From contig CALVBL010000001.1 of the NCBI GenBank assembly GCA_944325775.1, positions 62,001-126,000 of the forward strand: a DNA stretch of 64,000 bases. Direction: 5' to 3'. Shown in pieces: positions 8,462-17,404 of this stretch; the first letter of the stretch is position 1; each line of letters begins with the position of its first letter. The notes under the pieces were generated by a model. It saw only the letters and a list, made by a program, of their open reading frames with translations, was not told the origin of the DNA and did not search any database. Source of the DNA: an uncultured Helicobacter sp. (GTDB taxonomy: Bacteria > Campylobacterota > Campylobacteria > Campylobacterales > Helicobacteraceae). A program made the position numbers and the translations under genes.

Positions 8462-9158
8462 AGCTCTGTGCTTTTTTAGGTTGTGGGTCTTTTGAATCTT
8501 GAGGAGCACTCTGCTCTAGATCTCGCATTTGGCAAGTATCCTGCGAGAGATCACTCTTAGCAATCGCCACTTCTAGGATCGCTTCAAAATCCACCCCATG
8601 CAGTCTTAGCATAGGCACGCTAAATACAGAATCCCCATACAAAACCCGCTCACCCTTGTGATAGCTCACAACGCGCAAAATCATCTTATCATCTATGCGT
8701 CCTGCTTCCTCACCTGCCAGTCCCTTGAGGGCATTGCCGATGATGTATCGCCCGCTACGTTCATACACCGCTACATTATCTGCACACACGAAAAAACGTC
8801 TTGTCTTAGCACTAGATTGAGAATCTATAGTAACAGGGGCGGCTTGAGCCTCTGTCTCTCGTGCATTGTGAGAATCTACAGATTCTCTTGGCTCGGATGC
8901 TGGAGTAGCTCGCACACTAGAATCTTCGCTAGATTTTGGACTAGATTCGGATTCGGTAGATTCTTGTGCAGATGAGATAAGATCCTGCGCACTTGGCATG
9001 GGAGATTCTATTTGAGGTTTTGCACCAGATTCACCAACTAACTCCGTAGATGTATGATCGGGCTTAGATTCAGCTTTGTTAGATTCACTAGGCTGGCTAA
9101 GCACAAACACCGCGCACACCACTGCCACCACTACGATACCAAATATTGCTTGCTTCAT
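8448..9158 (-). CDS. Membrane-anchored periplasmic protein, unknown
   Basis: About 236 residues. Residues 1-21 form one hydrophobic anchor (FGIVVVAVVCAVFVL). Then come roughly 90 residues of low-complexity Ser/Glu/Pro/Ala linker and a compact C-terminal domain (from RRFFVCADNVAVYE) with two Cys, near residues 124 and 208. The layout, an anchor, a flexible spacer and a small folded domain, suggests a periplasmic protein reaching through peptidoglycan. It lies 12 bp downstream of hemB and may be in its operon. The ATG at 9158 follows GGAGG at good spacing; the GTG at 9164 does not. Function unknown. Confidence 0.55.
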   Translation of the reverse strand: MKQAIFGIVVVAVVCAVFVLSQPSESNKAESKPDHTSTELVGESGAKPQIESPMPSAQDLISSAQESTESESSPKSSEDSSVRATPASEPRESVDSHNARETEAQAAPVTIDSQSSAKTRRFFVCADNVAVYERSGRYIIGNALKGLAGEEAGRIDDKMILRVVSYHKGERVLYGDSVFSVPMLRLHGVDFEAILEVAIAKSDLSQDTCQMRDLEQSAPQDSKDPQPKKAQSYGNI

Positions 9159-9170
9159 ACACACCTCCCT

Positions 9171-10151
9171 TTATAGACTTACGCGCTGTGAAAGGATCTG
9201 CGCGACTTCCTTAGCATGATAGGATATGATGATATCCGCGCCCGCACGCTTGAAGCAGAGCATAGTCTCCATCAGCACCTTGGGATAGTCGATCGCCCCT
9301 GCTTTTTGCGCCATCTTGAGCATAGCGTATTCGCCGCTCACATTATACACCGCTAGAGGCAGCAGCGTGCGATCGCGTATATCACGCACGACATCGAGGT
9401 ATGCCAATGCAGGCTTTACCATCAATATATCCGCGCCCTCCGCCTCGTCATTGAGACTCTCTAATATCGCTTCACGCCTATTGGCTGGGTCTTGCTGATA
9501 GGTTTTGCGATCCCCAAAGCTTGGGGCAGACTGCGCGACATCGCGAAATGGTCCATAATACGCGCTTGCAAATTTCGTAGAATACGCCATAATCGGAATA
9601 TGTGAAAATCCAGCCTTATCCAACCCAGCACGCAATGCCCCCACGCACCCATCCATCATACCGCTAGGTGCTATCATATCCGCGCCACTCGCACACAGCA
9701 CGATAGCCTGCTGCACAAGAATCTCCAAAGTCGCATCATTATCTACGATGCCATTTGTATCCAAAATCCCGCAATGCCCATGATCTGTGTATTCACAAAA
9801 GCACAAATCTACGCTCACAAACATCTGTGGTGCGCTTTTTTTGATTGTGCGCAGGGCTTTGGCGATAATACCCTGATCGCTTAGTGCCTCGCTTCCGCAC
9901 GCGTCTTTATGCTCTGGGATCCCAAAAAGGATAATGTGATAGATCCCAAGCTTGCTAAGATCCTCAATCTCTTTTAGCACCTCATCGATACTCATCTGAA
10001 ACACACCCGGCAATGAAGGCACCTCACGCCTAATCCCATTGCCCTCCACCACAAACAACGGATAGATAAAGTCTGTAACACTCACACTATGCTCGCGCAC
10101 GAGATTTCGTAAATTTTCACTAAGCCGCGTGCGTCTTAGGCGTTTAAACAT
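9171..10151 (-). CDS. hemB: Delta-aminolevulinic acid dehydratase (porphobilinogen synthase)
   Basis: A protein of 326 residues. It condenses two 5-aminolevulinate molecules to porphobilinogen in heme synthesis. The Schiff-base lysines are in [15 protein letters not shown] (Lys193) and [10 protein letters not shown] (Lys246). The cysteines in [14 protein letters not shown] (117, 119, 127) form the zinc-type metal site. It sits 21 bp after the sensor kinase gene, an arrangement I recall from H. pylori (hemB next to arsS). Confidence 0.96.
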   Translation of the reverse strand: MFKRLRRTRLSENLRNLVREHSVSVTDFIYPLFVVEGNGIRREVPSLPGVFQMSIDEVLKEIEDLSKLGIYHIILFGIPEHKDACGSEALSDQGIIAKALRTIKKSAPQMFVSVDLCFCEYTDHGHCGILDTNGIVDNDATLEILVQQAIVLCASGADMIAPSGMMDGCVGALRAGLDKAGFSHIPIMAYSTKFASAYYGPFRDVAQSAPSFGDRKTYQQDPANRREAILESLNDEAEGADILMVKPALAYLDVVRDIRDRTLLPLAVYNVSGEYAMLKMAQKAGAIDYPKVLMETMLCFKRAGADIIISYHAKEVAQILSQRVSL

Positions 10152-10172
10152 AATCTCCTCCTTAGTATCTAG

Positions 10173-11462
10173 CTAAAGCTTGTCTGCGATGGGCTCTGGT
10201 TTGGCAGGGCGGTTTTTGAGATCACAAAAATTCTCCACCACACAACCCCTAATCGCAAAGATGTTTTTGCCATTTTCATGGGTGTATTTTAGCCTAAAAT
10301 TTTGGTTATCAAGAATGGTTTTGATGATATACATACCAAGTCCAAAGCCCTGTATATTTTTCTTAGAATCGCGAAAGTAGGGCTTGAAATACTCATTGAT
10401 CCCAAACTTTAGCGGGCTGCCTAGATTTTCCACACACAGGCTATCATCCTGTGTATAGACACAGACCTTACCATCATCGCCGTATTTTATGGCATTATCA
10501 AGCATATTTTTCACCGCGATAGCAAAGAGTTCAAAATCCGCTTTGATTAGTGCATATGGGGAATTGAGTGTGATGGGATTTGGCGTGGCAGAATCTATAA
10601 GCAGCATATTTTGGGTCTGCTCGATCAAGTCCTCTAGCACAAACTCACTCTTTTTGATCGCATACATTCGTGAGACAAGCTGCTCGATCTTAGCAAACTC
10701 CGAGATGAGCTCATTTAAGCGACTAAACGCCGAGCATAGGCGCTCTTTTTGCTGGGGGTTTTCTACCATTTCAGCCGTGATACGCCCTTTGGTAATGGGG
10801 GTTTTGAGCTCATGCATAATGGAGCGTAAAAACAGCAGCCGAGATTCATTAAGTGCTTTGACTTTGTTAGAAAATTTGTAAAACTCATTGGCTAGCAATT
10901 CGATTTCATCTTTAGGATCGCGCTTGGTGCGGATATAGTCTGATTGCATAGAATCTATATTAGCCACTTGCGATCGCAGGGTATTAAGCGGGATAAGGGC
11001 TTTGAGCAAAAGTGCATAAATAAATGTGAGCATCAAAATCCCCGCTAACGTGATAAAATAAAAGCGATCATAGGAGCTTTGCGTACTGTCTCTGTATAAA
11101 ATCGCTTCTTTGTTGTCTTCAAGCAGGATATAAATGCCGTTGTTGGTATTGCGGATTTTAGCGATCGTGCCCACAAAACCCTCTGGGAGCTTGTCTTCAT
11201 CACGTAGCTGATCTTTGATACTCTCTTGCACCTCCACAAAGCCCAGATCGTGTAGGTATTTTTTCACCACATCGCCACCACCGCCAAAGCGCCCAATCTC
11301 ATTGATAGTCATCACGATTTGGTTGTATTTGATGGAGTTGATGCGCTGATCTTCCTCGATCTTGTCTTTGATAAAAAAATACGAAAGCGCAAAAAACCCA
11401 AGCAACGCCGCACAAAAGAGCAATGTGATTTTAAAAAAAATAGAATTCCAAAAATGCTTCAT
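10173..11462 (-). CDS. arsS: Sensor histidine kinase, ArsS-like (acid response)
   Basis: A protein of 429 residues with transmembrane segments at about 10-31 and 134-153 around a periplasmic sensor domain of about 100 residues. A HAMP-like linker follows, then the H-box RSIMHELKTPITKG with His217, an N-box NMLDNAIKYG near residue 336, and G-boxes (GFGLGMYIIK). Its place beside hemB and the overall organisation match ArsS of H. pylori, which senses low pH through periplasmic histidines. The response regulator gene arsR, normally just upstream, is missing here: a thiE-like gene takes that position. The symbol rests on synteny and general similarity. Confidence 0.7.
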   Translation of the reverse strand: MKHFWNSIFFKITLLFCAALLGFFALSYFFIKDKIEEDQRINSIKYNQIVMTINEIGRFGGGGDVVKKYLHDLGFVEVQESIKDQLRDEDKLPEGFVGTIAKIRNTNNGIYILLEDNKEAILYRDSTQSSYDRFYFITLAGILMLTFIYALLLKALIPLNTLRSQVANIDSMQSDYIRTKRDPKDEIELLANEFYKFSNKVKALNESRLLFLRSIMHELKTPITKGRITAEMVENPQQKERLCSAFSRLNELISEFAKIEQLVSRMYAIKKSEFVLEDLIEQTQNMLLIDSATPNPITLNSPYALIKADFELFAIAVKNMLDNAIKYGDDGKVCVYTQDDSLCVENLGSPLKFGINEYFKPYFRDSKKNIQGFGLGMYIIKTILDNQNFRLKYTHENGKNIFAIRGCVVENFCDLKNRPAKPEPIADKL

Positions 11463-11523
11463 ACCCTTCCTTAGATTCTATGTTTAATGCGCACATTGTA
11501 GCAAAACTTGTAATAAAACGCGC

Positions 11524-12069
11524 CTATGCTCCGCCCAAAAAATACCGAATCGACGCAAACCCATAGAGATTCTCAATCTGTGCGATCTGCGCGACTTTCT
11601 GCGGTGTATCGATCCCGCCAAGCCCAAATGTCCGCGCGCGAGTTTGTGAATCTAATGCACGCAGAGATTCTATCCCGATAGGAGTGCCCTTGTGTGGTGT
11701 AGAAAAAATAGGGCTTAGCATAGCATAGTTTGCGCCATTACACAGAGCCTCTCGCACCTCCTGTGAAGTATGCGCGCTAAAGCCCACTGCACAATGCACA
11801 CTAAAATATGAGATGAGCGAAAACGCACTGCCCTTTAGGTGAATCCCATCAAAATACGGCAGTAATGAATCTAGCGCCCCATCGCCCGTGCCTTGTGAAT
11901 TGAGAAAACAAGTGATGTGATGCGCATGGCAAAGAGCTGCAAACTCCCTAGCAAACGCTCTATCGCTACTACGATACATTGCATAATCTGGGTGAAAAGT
12001 CTCAAAAATAAAAGGGAGAGATTCTAAATACGCGGGGCTAACTTCGGGTGTGATGAGGTAGGATTTCAA
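11524..12069 (-). CDS. ThiE/TenI-family protein
   Basis: A protein of 181 residues with a small TIM-barrel pattern. Recognisable pieces are IHLKGSAFS, VGFSAHTSQEV, YAMLSPIFSTPHKGTPIG and FGLGGIDTPQKV, which match the thiamine-phosphate synthase/TenI fold and its phosphate-binding Gly-Gly loop. It is about 30 residues shorter than typical ThiE and starts with TTG (LKSYLITPEV in the raw frame). It lies in the same frame just after the atpB stop codon with no strong ribosome site, so translation may depend on re-initiation after atpB. Whether it makes thiamine phosphate or has a TenI-like role cannot be told. Confidence 0.65.
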   Translation of the reverse strand: MKSYLITPEVSPAYLESLPFIFETFHPDYAMYRSSDRAFAREFAALCHAHHITCFLNSQGTGDGALDSLLPYFDGIHLKGSAFSLISYFSVHCAVGFSAHTSQEVREALCNGANYAMLSPIFSTPHKGTPIGIESLRALDSQTRARTFGLGGIDTPQKVAQIAQIENLYGFASIRYFLGGA

Positions 12070-12084
12070 AGCAAGAGGCGACCA

Positions 12085-12807
12085 TCAATGGTCAGAATCC
12101 ACCACGACAGCCCCATGCAAATACACATAAGTGAGAATCATAAATACAAATGCTTGCAGAAATGCCATAAATGCCAAAATCGCAAAAGGCAACACAGGCA
12201 CCACCCAAGGCACAAGCACAAGCATAATGAGCAAGAACATATCATCACCCTTGATATTCCCAAACAAACGGAACGAAAGCGAAATGATACGCGAAAAATG
12301 CGAGATAATCTCCACTGGCAACATAAGCGGAGTGAGCCACCACACAGGTCCAGCAAAGTGTTTGAAGTAGCTTACCACACCCTGCGCCCTAATCCCCTCA
12401 AAGTGATAGTAGAAAAACACCACAAGTGCTAGCACAAGTGTGAAACTCAAACTCGATGAAGGCGCCTCAAAGCCCGGGATAATCCCAATGAGATTGGACG
12501 CTAAGACGATAAGTCCGATAGTCGCGGCAAGCGGGAAGTATTTGCGCGCGACTTCTTCACCCACAATGTCCTTAGCAAACCCAATCACGCCACTAATGAG
12601 CGTCTCAAATACATTTTGAATCCCGCTAGGCACAAGCTGCATCTTGCTCGTGGCAAGCGACGCGCAAATAAGCAAGATAAAAACTATCAAAATAGTATAA
12701 CCCGCTACCACAAAATCGTGATGAGAAAAAACACCCTCTAAAGAATGCGGATACAATGCCCCCACAAAGGTAAAAACTCGCTCTGCTATATTAATCTTCT
12801 CTTCCAT
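12085..12807 (-). CDS. atpB: F0F1 ATP synthase subunit a
   Basis: A protein of 240 residues with five to six membrane segments. The conserved [14 protein letters not shown] contains the essential arginine of the proton channel, and the C-terminal helix has the [16 protein letters not shown] segment. Subunit a forms the stator half-channels against the c-ring. As in other Campylobacterota, atpB stands apart from the main atp operon. It is followed 15 bp later by the thiE-like gene. Confidence 0.96.
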   Translation of the reverse strand: MEEKINIAERVFTFVGALYPHSLEGVFSHHDFVVAGYTILIVFILLICASLATSKMQLVPSGIQNVFETLISGVIGFAKDIVGEEVARKYFPLAATIGLIVLASNLIGIIPGFEAPSSSLSFTLVLALVVFFYYHFEGIRAQGVVSYFKHFAGPVWWLTPLMLPVEIISHFSRIISLSFRLFGNIKGDDMFLLIMLVLVPWVVPVLPFAILAFMAFLQAFVFMILTYVYLHGAVVVDSDH

Positions 12808-12883
12808 TGAGACTACCTCACAATTTTTGAAATTTCTTTCATTATGCCTTGTTTTGAGTAAAAAAAATATAAAAAGATTTTAA

Positions 12884-13960
12884 TTAAATAAACTTTGTGT
12901 TGATTTTGCGCAAAAAATACATACTCACGCTAAATAAAATCAAAAATGGTGTCAAAACTCCGATCTCTGGCTGCAAGATTCCGCTGATACTAAGCTCTGA
13001 AAACGAAAAAAACAGCCCCCATATCACAAGCGCACCCACCACACACGCGAAGCTGATAAGTGCGAGGTTGCCATAGCGTGCGAGCGAAGGAATAAACGCC
13101 GCGATGATCAAAATACTAAGCGGCACAAAAAATGGCACCACTACAAGCGCATACAAAATCGCGCGCATTTTGGTGGTATTGGTCCCCTGCTCAAAAGAAA
13201 TAAAAAGCGTATCAATCGCATCTAAGATCGAAACCGTGGGCTTATCTTGAGAAAATGTATCAAGCACCTTGGGACGGAAGCCTTTGAGCACCTCTAGCTG
13301 GGGGATCTCTGTCTTAGTCAGTGCGCTTTTGCCTAGCTCTAGTGTGCCTTCAATCAGCAAATACGCCACTTCATTTAATCGCCACACATCGTTAGCAAAA
13401 AGCGCAGTTTTTGCCTCATAGTAGCTGCGCAACTCACGATTTTCTAGCTCAAAGATCTTGATGTGCTCGGCTTTTGCCCCGCCATTTTCTAGCGGATAGA
13501 TCTTGCCCATAAAGATATATTTGTTATCAAACTTTAGTAGTACATCTTGACGCGTGTTGAGCACTGCTTGGTTATTGACGATAGATTCTGCGCTCTCTTG
13601 GGCATACGCGAATGATGTGCAATTAAGCCCGATGTGCAAACAAGTAAAAAAACTCGCCACAAACACCACAGGCTTTAGAATCTGTAGCCGTGAGTAGCCT
13701 AGTGCCAGAAGTGCGGTGAGCTGGTTGCTCTTCAAAAAAGTGATAAGAAACATAATCGAACTAAGCACAAGCGATATGGGTAGTGTGTAGCTCATCGCAT
13801 ACACGCTATCATAAAAGAGAAAGAGGATAAAGAGATTGGCAGAATCTGGCAGATCATCGACATATTTGAGTGTATCAATCGCCACGAAAAACATCTCTAA
13901 AGCGAGGAAAATAATAAAAAAATATTTGAGATAATAAGTGATGATAAAGCGAAAAAACAT
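12884..13960 (-). CDS. LPS-export permease, LptF/LptG family
   Basis: A protein of 358 residues with three N-terminal transmembrane helices (about 10-30, 50-75, 95-118), a periplasmic beta-rich domain of about 140 residues, and three C-terminal helices. This is the topology of LptF/LptG, which with LptB2 pull LPS out of the inner membrane. The opening MFFRFIITYYLKYFFI and the YSRLQILKP segment fit this family. LptF versus LptG is not decided; the short periplasmic part favours LptG. No lpt partner is adjacent. Confidence 0.8.
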   Translation of the reverse strand: MFFRFIITYYLKYFFIIFLALEMFFVAIDTLKYVDDLPDSANLFILFLFYDSVYAMSYTLPISLVLSSIMFLITFLKSNQLTALLALGYSRLQILKPVVFVASFFTCLHIGLNCTSFAYAQESAESIVNNQAVLNTRQDVLLKFDNKYIFMGKIYPLENGGAKAEHIKIFELENRELRSYYEAKTALFANDVWRLNEVAYLLIEGTLELGKSALTKTEIPQLEVLKGFRPKVLDTFSQDKPTVSILDAIDTLFISFEQGTNTTKMRAILYALVVVPFFVPLSILIIAAFIPSLARYGNLALISFACVVGALVIWGLFFSFSELSISGILQPEIGVLTPFLILFSVSMYFLRKINTKFI

Positions 13961-14108
13961 CTCTTGCTTAGAATCCTTCCCTAGATTGAATTATAATCGC
14001 GGCGATCTTACAACCACACGCATACTATGCGCACCCCAACGCCCCGATATTTTGGACACGCCTTAGAAAATTACAATTATAGCATTTTTTCACGATATTA
14101 GCTCGGAC

Positions 14109-14157
14109 TTTAAGTTCTTAAGACCTTAAGCTAAATGTGGTTTTTTATGGCTATAAT
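14109..14157 (+). promoter_or_regulatory. Promoter with three tandem 8-bp repeats
   Basis: TTTAAGTT, CTTAAGAC and CTTAAGCT follow each other without a gap (14109-14132), each holding a TTAAG core, and CTTAAG itself is palindromic. A TATAAT -10 box follows at 14152-14157, 38 bp before the outer-membrane protein gene. The repeats cover the place of the -35 box, so a bound regulator would control it. No regulator is known to me for this pattern. Confidence 0.4.
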
Positions 14158-14194
14158 GCGACCACATTTGATACCAAACACTAAGGAGTTAGAT

Positions 14195-14956
14195 ATGCGA
14201 CTACTGATGGCGATATTGCTCGCGAGCTTCTCGATGGCTTCTCTAGCCTCTGGTGCGACCAACGCACTCTCACAATACAAAAGCTATGAAAATTCCCTAC
14301 TCTCAAACTTTGGTTCAGGACGCGTGATCCGCGCAAGTAACGATGGCACTACACGTTGGATTCTTTATAACGAAGGAATGCTAGGCTACTCATACTCAAA
14401 GCTTGGCGATACTTTCTTGCATTCGGCTGATATTGGGTATTCGACCTATATCATGTCTGTATCAAGTATGCGCGGGGTGTATCCGTATGTAGGGGTAGAG
14501 ATCACTGTGCCTATTTATATCAAGCAAAAGGGCGATAGCAATGCCTTTGCCACTGATCCTACCGCTGCTGGCTTGCCAAATGGTACAAAACTCCTGGGTG
14601 AAATGGGCTTTAACGGCTGGGGTGTGCAAGTACCAGTGGTAATCGGACTGCAAATGAAATCTTTTTACATACAAGCTATGGGTGGCTATGCCTACCACTC
14701 GATCAAAGATGTATTTTACAAAAGTGCCACGGAAAACGACTGGTCGCTCACCAACACCTATCAGGGTATCATCTATGGTGCAGGGCTTGGAGTGCGGCTA
14801 AAAAACACCTTTAGCGCAGGTTTGCGATTTATTATGGGTGATCTCAATAGCACATTGCGCGATCCCGAGCAACCCAGATTGCAACCACACCTCCGCGCAA
14901 AAGATTTCCAAAGCCCATATTGGCGTGCTTCGGTAATCTTTGGCGTGTGCTTTTAG
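14195..14956 (+). CDS. Helicobacter-type outer-membrane beta-barrel protein
   Basis: About 253 residues. A clear signal peptide (MRLLMAILLASFSMASLASG) is followed by short alternating strands (YVGVEITVPIYI, GWGVQVPVVIGLQ, FYIQAMGGYAYHS, IIYGAGLGVRLKN, FSAGLRFIMGD). The protein ends in WRASVIFGVCF, the terminal Phe signature of outer-membrane barrels. The size fits an eight- to ten-strand barrel. The ATG at 14195 has AAGGAG in front; the longer open frame from 14135 has no ribosome site. Its ligand or role is unknown. Confidence 0.75.
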   Translation: MRLLMAILLASFSMASLASGATNALSQYKSYENSLLSNFGSGRVIRASNDGTTRWILYNEGMLGYSYSKLGDTFLHSADIGYSTYIMSVSSMRGVYPYVGVEITVPIYIKQKGDSNAFATDPTAAGLPNGTKLLGEMGFNGWGVQVPVVIGLQMKSFYIQAMGGYAYHSIKDVFYKSATENDWSLTNTYQGIIYGAGLGVRLKNTFSAGLRFIMGDLNSTLRDPEQPRLQPHLRAKDFQSPYWRASVIFGVCF

Positions 14957-14980
14957 AATCTACCACGAAAGGAGTCTTTT

Positions 14981-15683
14981 ATGAATCTTAAAAAAACTTT
15001 AAAAAATTTTCGGAATAAGCTATTAGGGGGGGTCAGCCACGCACAGTGAAGTGCAATTCATAAAAAATCTCCTCCTCAAACAATCTGCCAACAATCTCAA
15101 TACCCTCTTTGATGTGGTGTATGAGACCAACTACTGGGGCTCTGGCTCTGGCAGCGGATCAAATGAGAATCTCTGCCGAGACTATGTGGCATTCTTACAA
15201 GAGTTTTTTAAAACCCATAATATCACAAGCATTGTCGATGCGGGCTGTGGGGACTGGCAGTTTTCCAAAAACATCGATTTTAGCGGGATCACCTATCAGG
15301 GCTTTGATGTCGCTTCTTTCGTGATCAATGCCAACACACCACGTTATAGCAAGGACAACATCTCATTTCATCTCTATGATGGGGACTTTAGCAAGCTCCC
15401 TAGCGCGGATCTACTGATATGCAAAGATGTGCTCCAGCACCTCCCCATCGCTAAGATCAAAGAATTTATCACGATCCTACCCAGATTCAAATACGCGCTC
15501 ATCACTAATGACATCGGCGCGAACAACAATACCGAGATCTTGCCTACACAAGGCAGGACGCTTGATTTGCGAGAGGATCCATTTAATCTTGATTGTTCGA
15601 TTGTTTTTGAGATTCAAGAAAACTGCCCAAAATCTTGGGGGATAAAATCCAAGCCCGTAATGCTGTGGAAAAATCCAAAGTAA
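14981..15683 (+). pseudogene. Class I SAM-dependent methyltransferase, G-run frameshift (possibly phase-variable)
   Basis: The ATG at 14981 has a strong AAAGGAG site and encodes MNLKKTLKNFRNKLL before a run of 7 G, after which the frame ends at TGA (15046-15048). Removing one G joins it to the long open frame that carries the methyltransferase. The fused protein would have 233 residues with SIVDAGCGDWQFS (SAM-binding motif I), YQGFDVASFV and LLICKDVLQHLP. A GTG at 15051 is an alternative start but has a poor ribosome site. Such methyltransferases in Campylobacter modify surface glycans. Type: contingency gene in the OFF state, or a simple one-base mutation. Confidence 0.65.
15026..15032 (+). 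repeat. G-run, 7 G, at the methyltransferase frameshift
   Basis: This run sits exactly where the two frames of the methyltransferase separate; 6 or 9 G would restore the frame. Seven is at the lower end for active contingency tracts, so variability is possible but not assured. Confidence 0.7.
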
Positions 15684-15863
15684 CCTATGATCCTTGCAAG
15701 GAGAGGGAGTTACCTTAGTGGTAATGACCTCAAGCCCAGCCGTTGCACTCATTTAAAAATTGTCCGCTGGGATTTACTCCCGTTGGTCGTGCATACGCAC
15801 AAGCTGAATTTCTAAAATTACTAAAACGAAGTTTCTTTAAAAAGCCCAATACCCACAAGAATC

Positions 15864-17147
15864 CTATCTAGGTTCCCACACCTTGCCTTTTTTCACTGCA
15901 TCGTCCAAAAACATCTGAATACTCTTGCCAGCACTTGTGTTGGAGTTGCCACGATCTTCCCTAGGATACACCCTCGCACCAGAATCCAACAAAAACCGTA
16001 CAAGATCTATATCATCATATGTTGTTGCAAGCGTGAGGATACCACGTGCGTGGTCATCGCGCTCATTGACATTAGCTCCAGATTTGACAAAAAGCTTCAC
16101 CACCTCGCTTTTGTCGCAATACACCTGCCCCTGCTTTTCCCAAAACTCACCTTGCAATCCCGGTCTATGCTTCTCATAAAAGTGCATAATAGGCACGATT
16201 TTGGTGCGATCTATCTCGATGGTGTGGTTTGGATCAGCCTTGTGCGCTAAAAGCACCTGTATGCTCGCGCAAGTCTTGGCACTAATGCTTGGATCATTAG
16301 CAAAAATAAGTGGCGTGTAGCCCTCGTTATTGACCTCATCGGGATTAGCGCCAAACTCTAGGAGCAGTGTCACAATCTCTGCATTCGTAATCCCCAAAAT
16401 CAGCGCGGTATTACCAAAGTCATCCATTATGTCGGGATTGACCCCACTTTTGAGTGCAGAATACACGCCATCTACATCATTAGCCTTGATCGCTGCAAGC
16501 AGCCCAGCGTTTGAACCATACCCGTCTTTATAGTGATAGCTCCTACTTGTGCTCACCTCCTTTGGCGTGACTTTTTGCTCAAACATATGGGGGTCGATTG
16601 AAGCATATTTACTCGCAAAATACGCCATACTCTGCGTAGGGAAATGCCTCACCTCCTCGCCCATTGCGATGAGTACCTGCGCGTATGCTTGATAGAGCTT
16701 GTATTGGGTGAGGATATTTTCAAGTTTATAGATTCTCTCTTTGAGATCGCGTTGCGTGATAGGTGCATCTACACCTACCCCTAGCGCATCGATCTCTAGA
16801 CTTAGCTTCTGTGTCGCATCGTGATAGTCCTTGGGATTATCGATGAGCACACTCGCTTCGTATAAATCTCTGGAGCGCTTTTCTAAAGTGATTTTAGGAT
16901 TGATAAACTGCGTGCTAGATTCTAAAGTGATGTGGCTAGTGATCTCCTCTGTGGTGGCATCATCGATACGCACCTGCTTTATCTCATTATGCGTGCGCAC
17001 CTGCACAGCGATACTTTGGGAGAGTTCTTGGAGGGCGTTGTTTTTGGCTTCTTCTTGTGTGGAGCCTGTGGCACTTACCTGCAAATCTTTAGCACCTAGT
17101 AGGCTAATACACATGCACACACAGAGAATGATTTGACTTGCTTTCAT
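15864..17147 (-). CDS. Exported ankyrin-repeat protein with an LPP20-like N-terminal domain
   Basis: About 427 residues. There is a signal peptide at 1-20 (IILCVCMCISLLGA). Residues 20-110 show the Ala-rich helix of the LPP20/Tlp-type domain (QVSATGSTQEEAKNNALQ). From about 215 there are four or five ankyrin-like units (GNTALILGITNAEIVTLLLE, GYTPLIFAND, SEVVKLFVKSGANVNERDD, DIDLVRFLLDSGAR). So it is a periplasmic protein-interaction scaffold; a function cannot be assigned. The ATG at 17147 has AAGGAT in front. It converges with the methyltransferase gene. Confidence 0.65.
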   Translation of the reverse strand: MKASQIILCVCMCISLLGAKDLQVSATGSTQEEAKNNALQELSQSIAVQVRTHNEIKQVRIDDATTEEITSHITLESSTQFINPKITLEKRSRDLYEASVLIDNPKDYHDATQKLSLEIDALGVGVDAPITQRDLKERIYKLENILTQYKLYQAYAQVLIAMGEEVRHFPTQSMAYFASKYASIDPHMFEQKVTPKEVSTSRSYHYKDGYGSNAGLLAAIKANDVDGVYSALKSGVNPDIMDDFGNTALILGITNAEIVTLLLEFGANPDEVNNEGYTPLIFANDPSISAKTCASIQVLLAHKADPNHTIEIDRTKIVPIMHFYEKHRPGLQGEFWEKQGQVYCDKSEVVKLFVKSGANVNERDDHARGILTLATTYDDIDLVRFLLDSGARVYPREDRGNSNTSAGKSIQMFLDDAVKKGKVWEPR

Positions 17148-17275
17148 ACAGAATCCTTTTGTGAAAATTGGCACAAATGGTAGTATGTTTTTGTAAATCC
17201 GTTGGGGGTTGGCGTGAGATTACACACAGCTAAGAATCTTTTAAAGCTGTTGTGGGCATAATGTCGCCCTTATGT

Positions 17276-17363
17276 AGAGAGGTGTCCGAGTGGTTGAAGG
17301 AGCACGCCTGGAACGCGTGTAAGGTGCAAGCCTTCGAGGGTTCGAATCCCTTCCTCTCTGCCA
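17276..17363 (+). tRNA. tRNA-Ser (GGA)
   Basis: An 88-nt cloverleaf. The acceptor strands AGAGAGG and CCTCTCT pair fully, the discriminator is G, and CCA is encoded. The anticodon stem CACGC/GCGTG holds the loop CTGGAAC, anticodon GGA. The long variable arm is typical of serine tRNAs. The downstream phosphoglycerol transferase gene starts 42 bp later. Confidence 0.97.
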
Positions 17364-17404
17364 TATTATCTTTTGTTACATCACACTTTTTTCTAAGGAT
17401 CTTA

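Noticed and set aside
17252..17404. Reading frame running through tRNA-Ser into the phosphoglycerol transferase
   Set aside because: It is an accidental extension through the tRNA; the ATG at 17405 begins a proper membrane signal.
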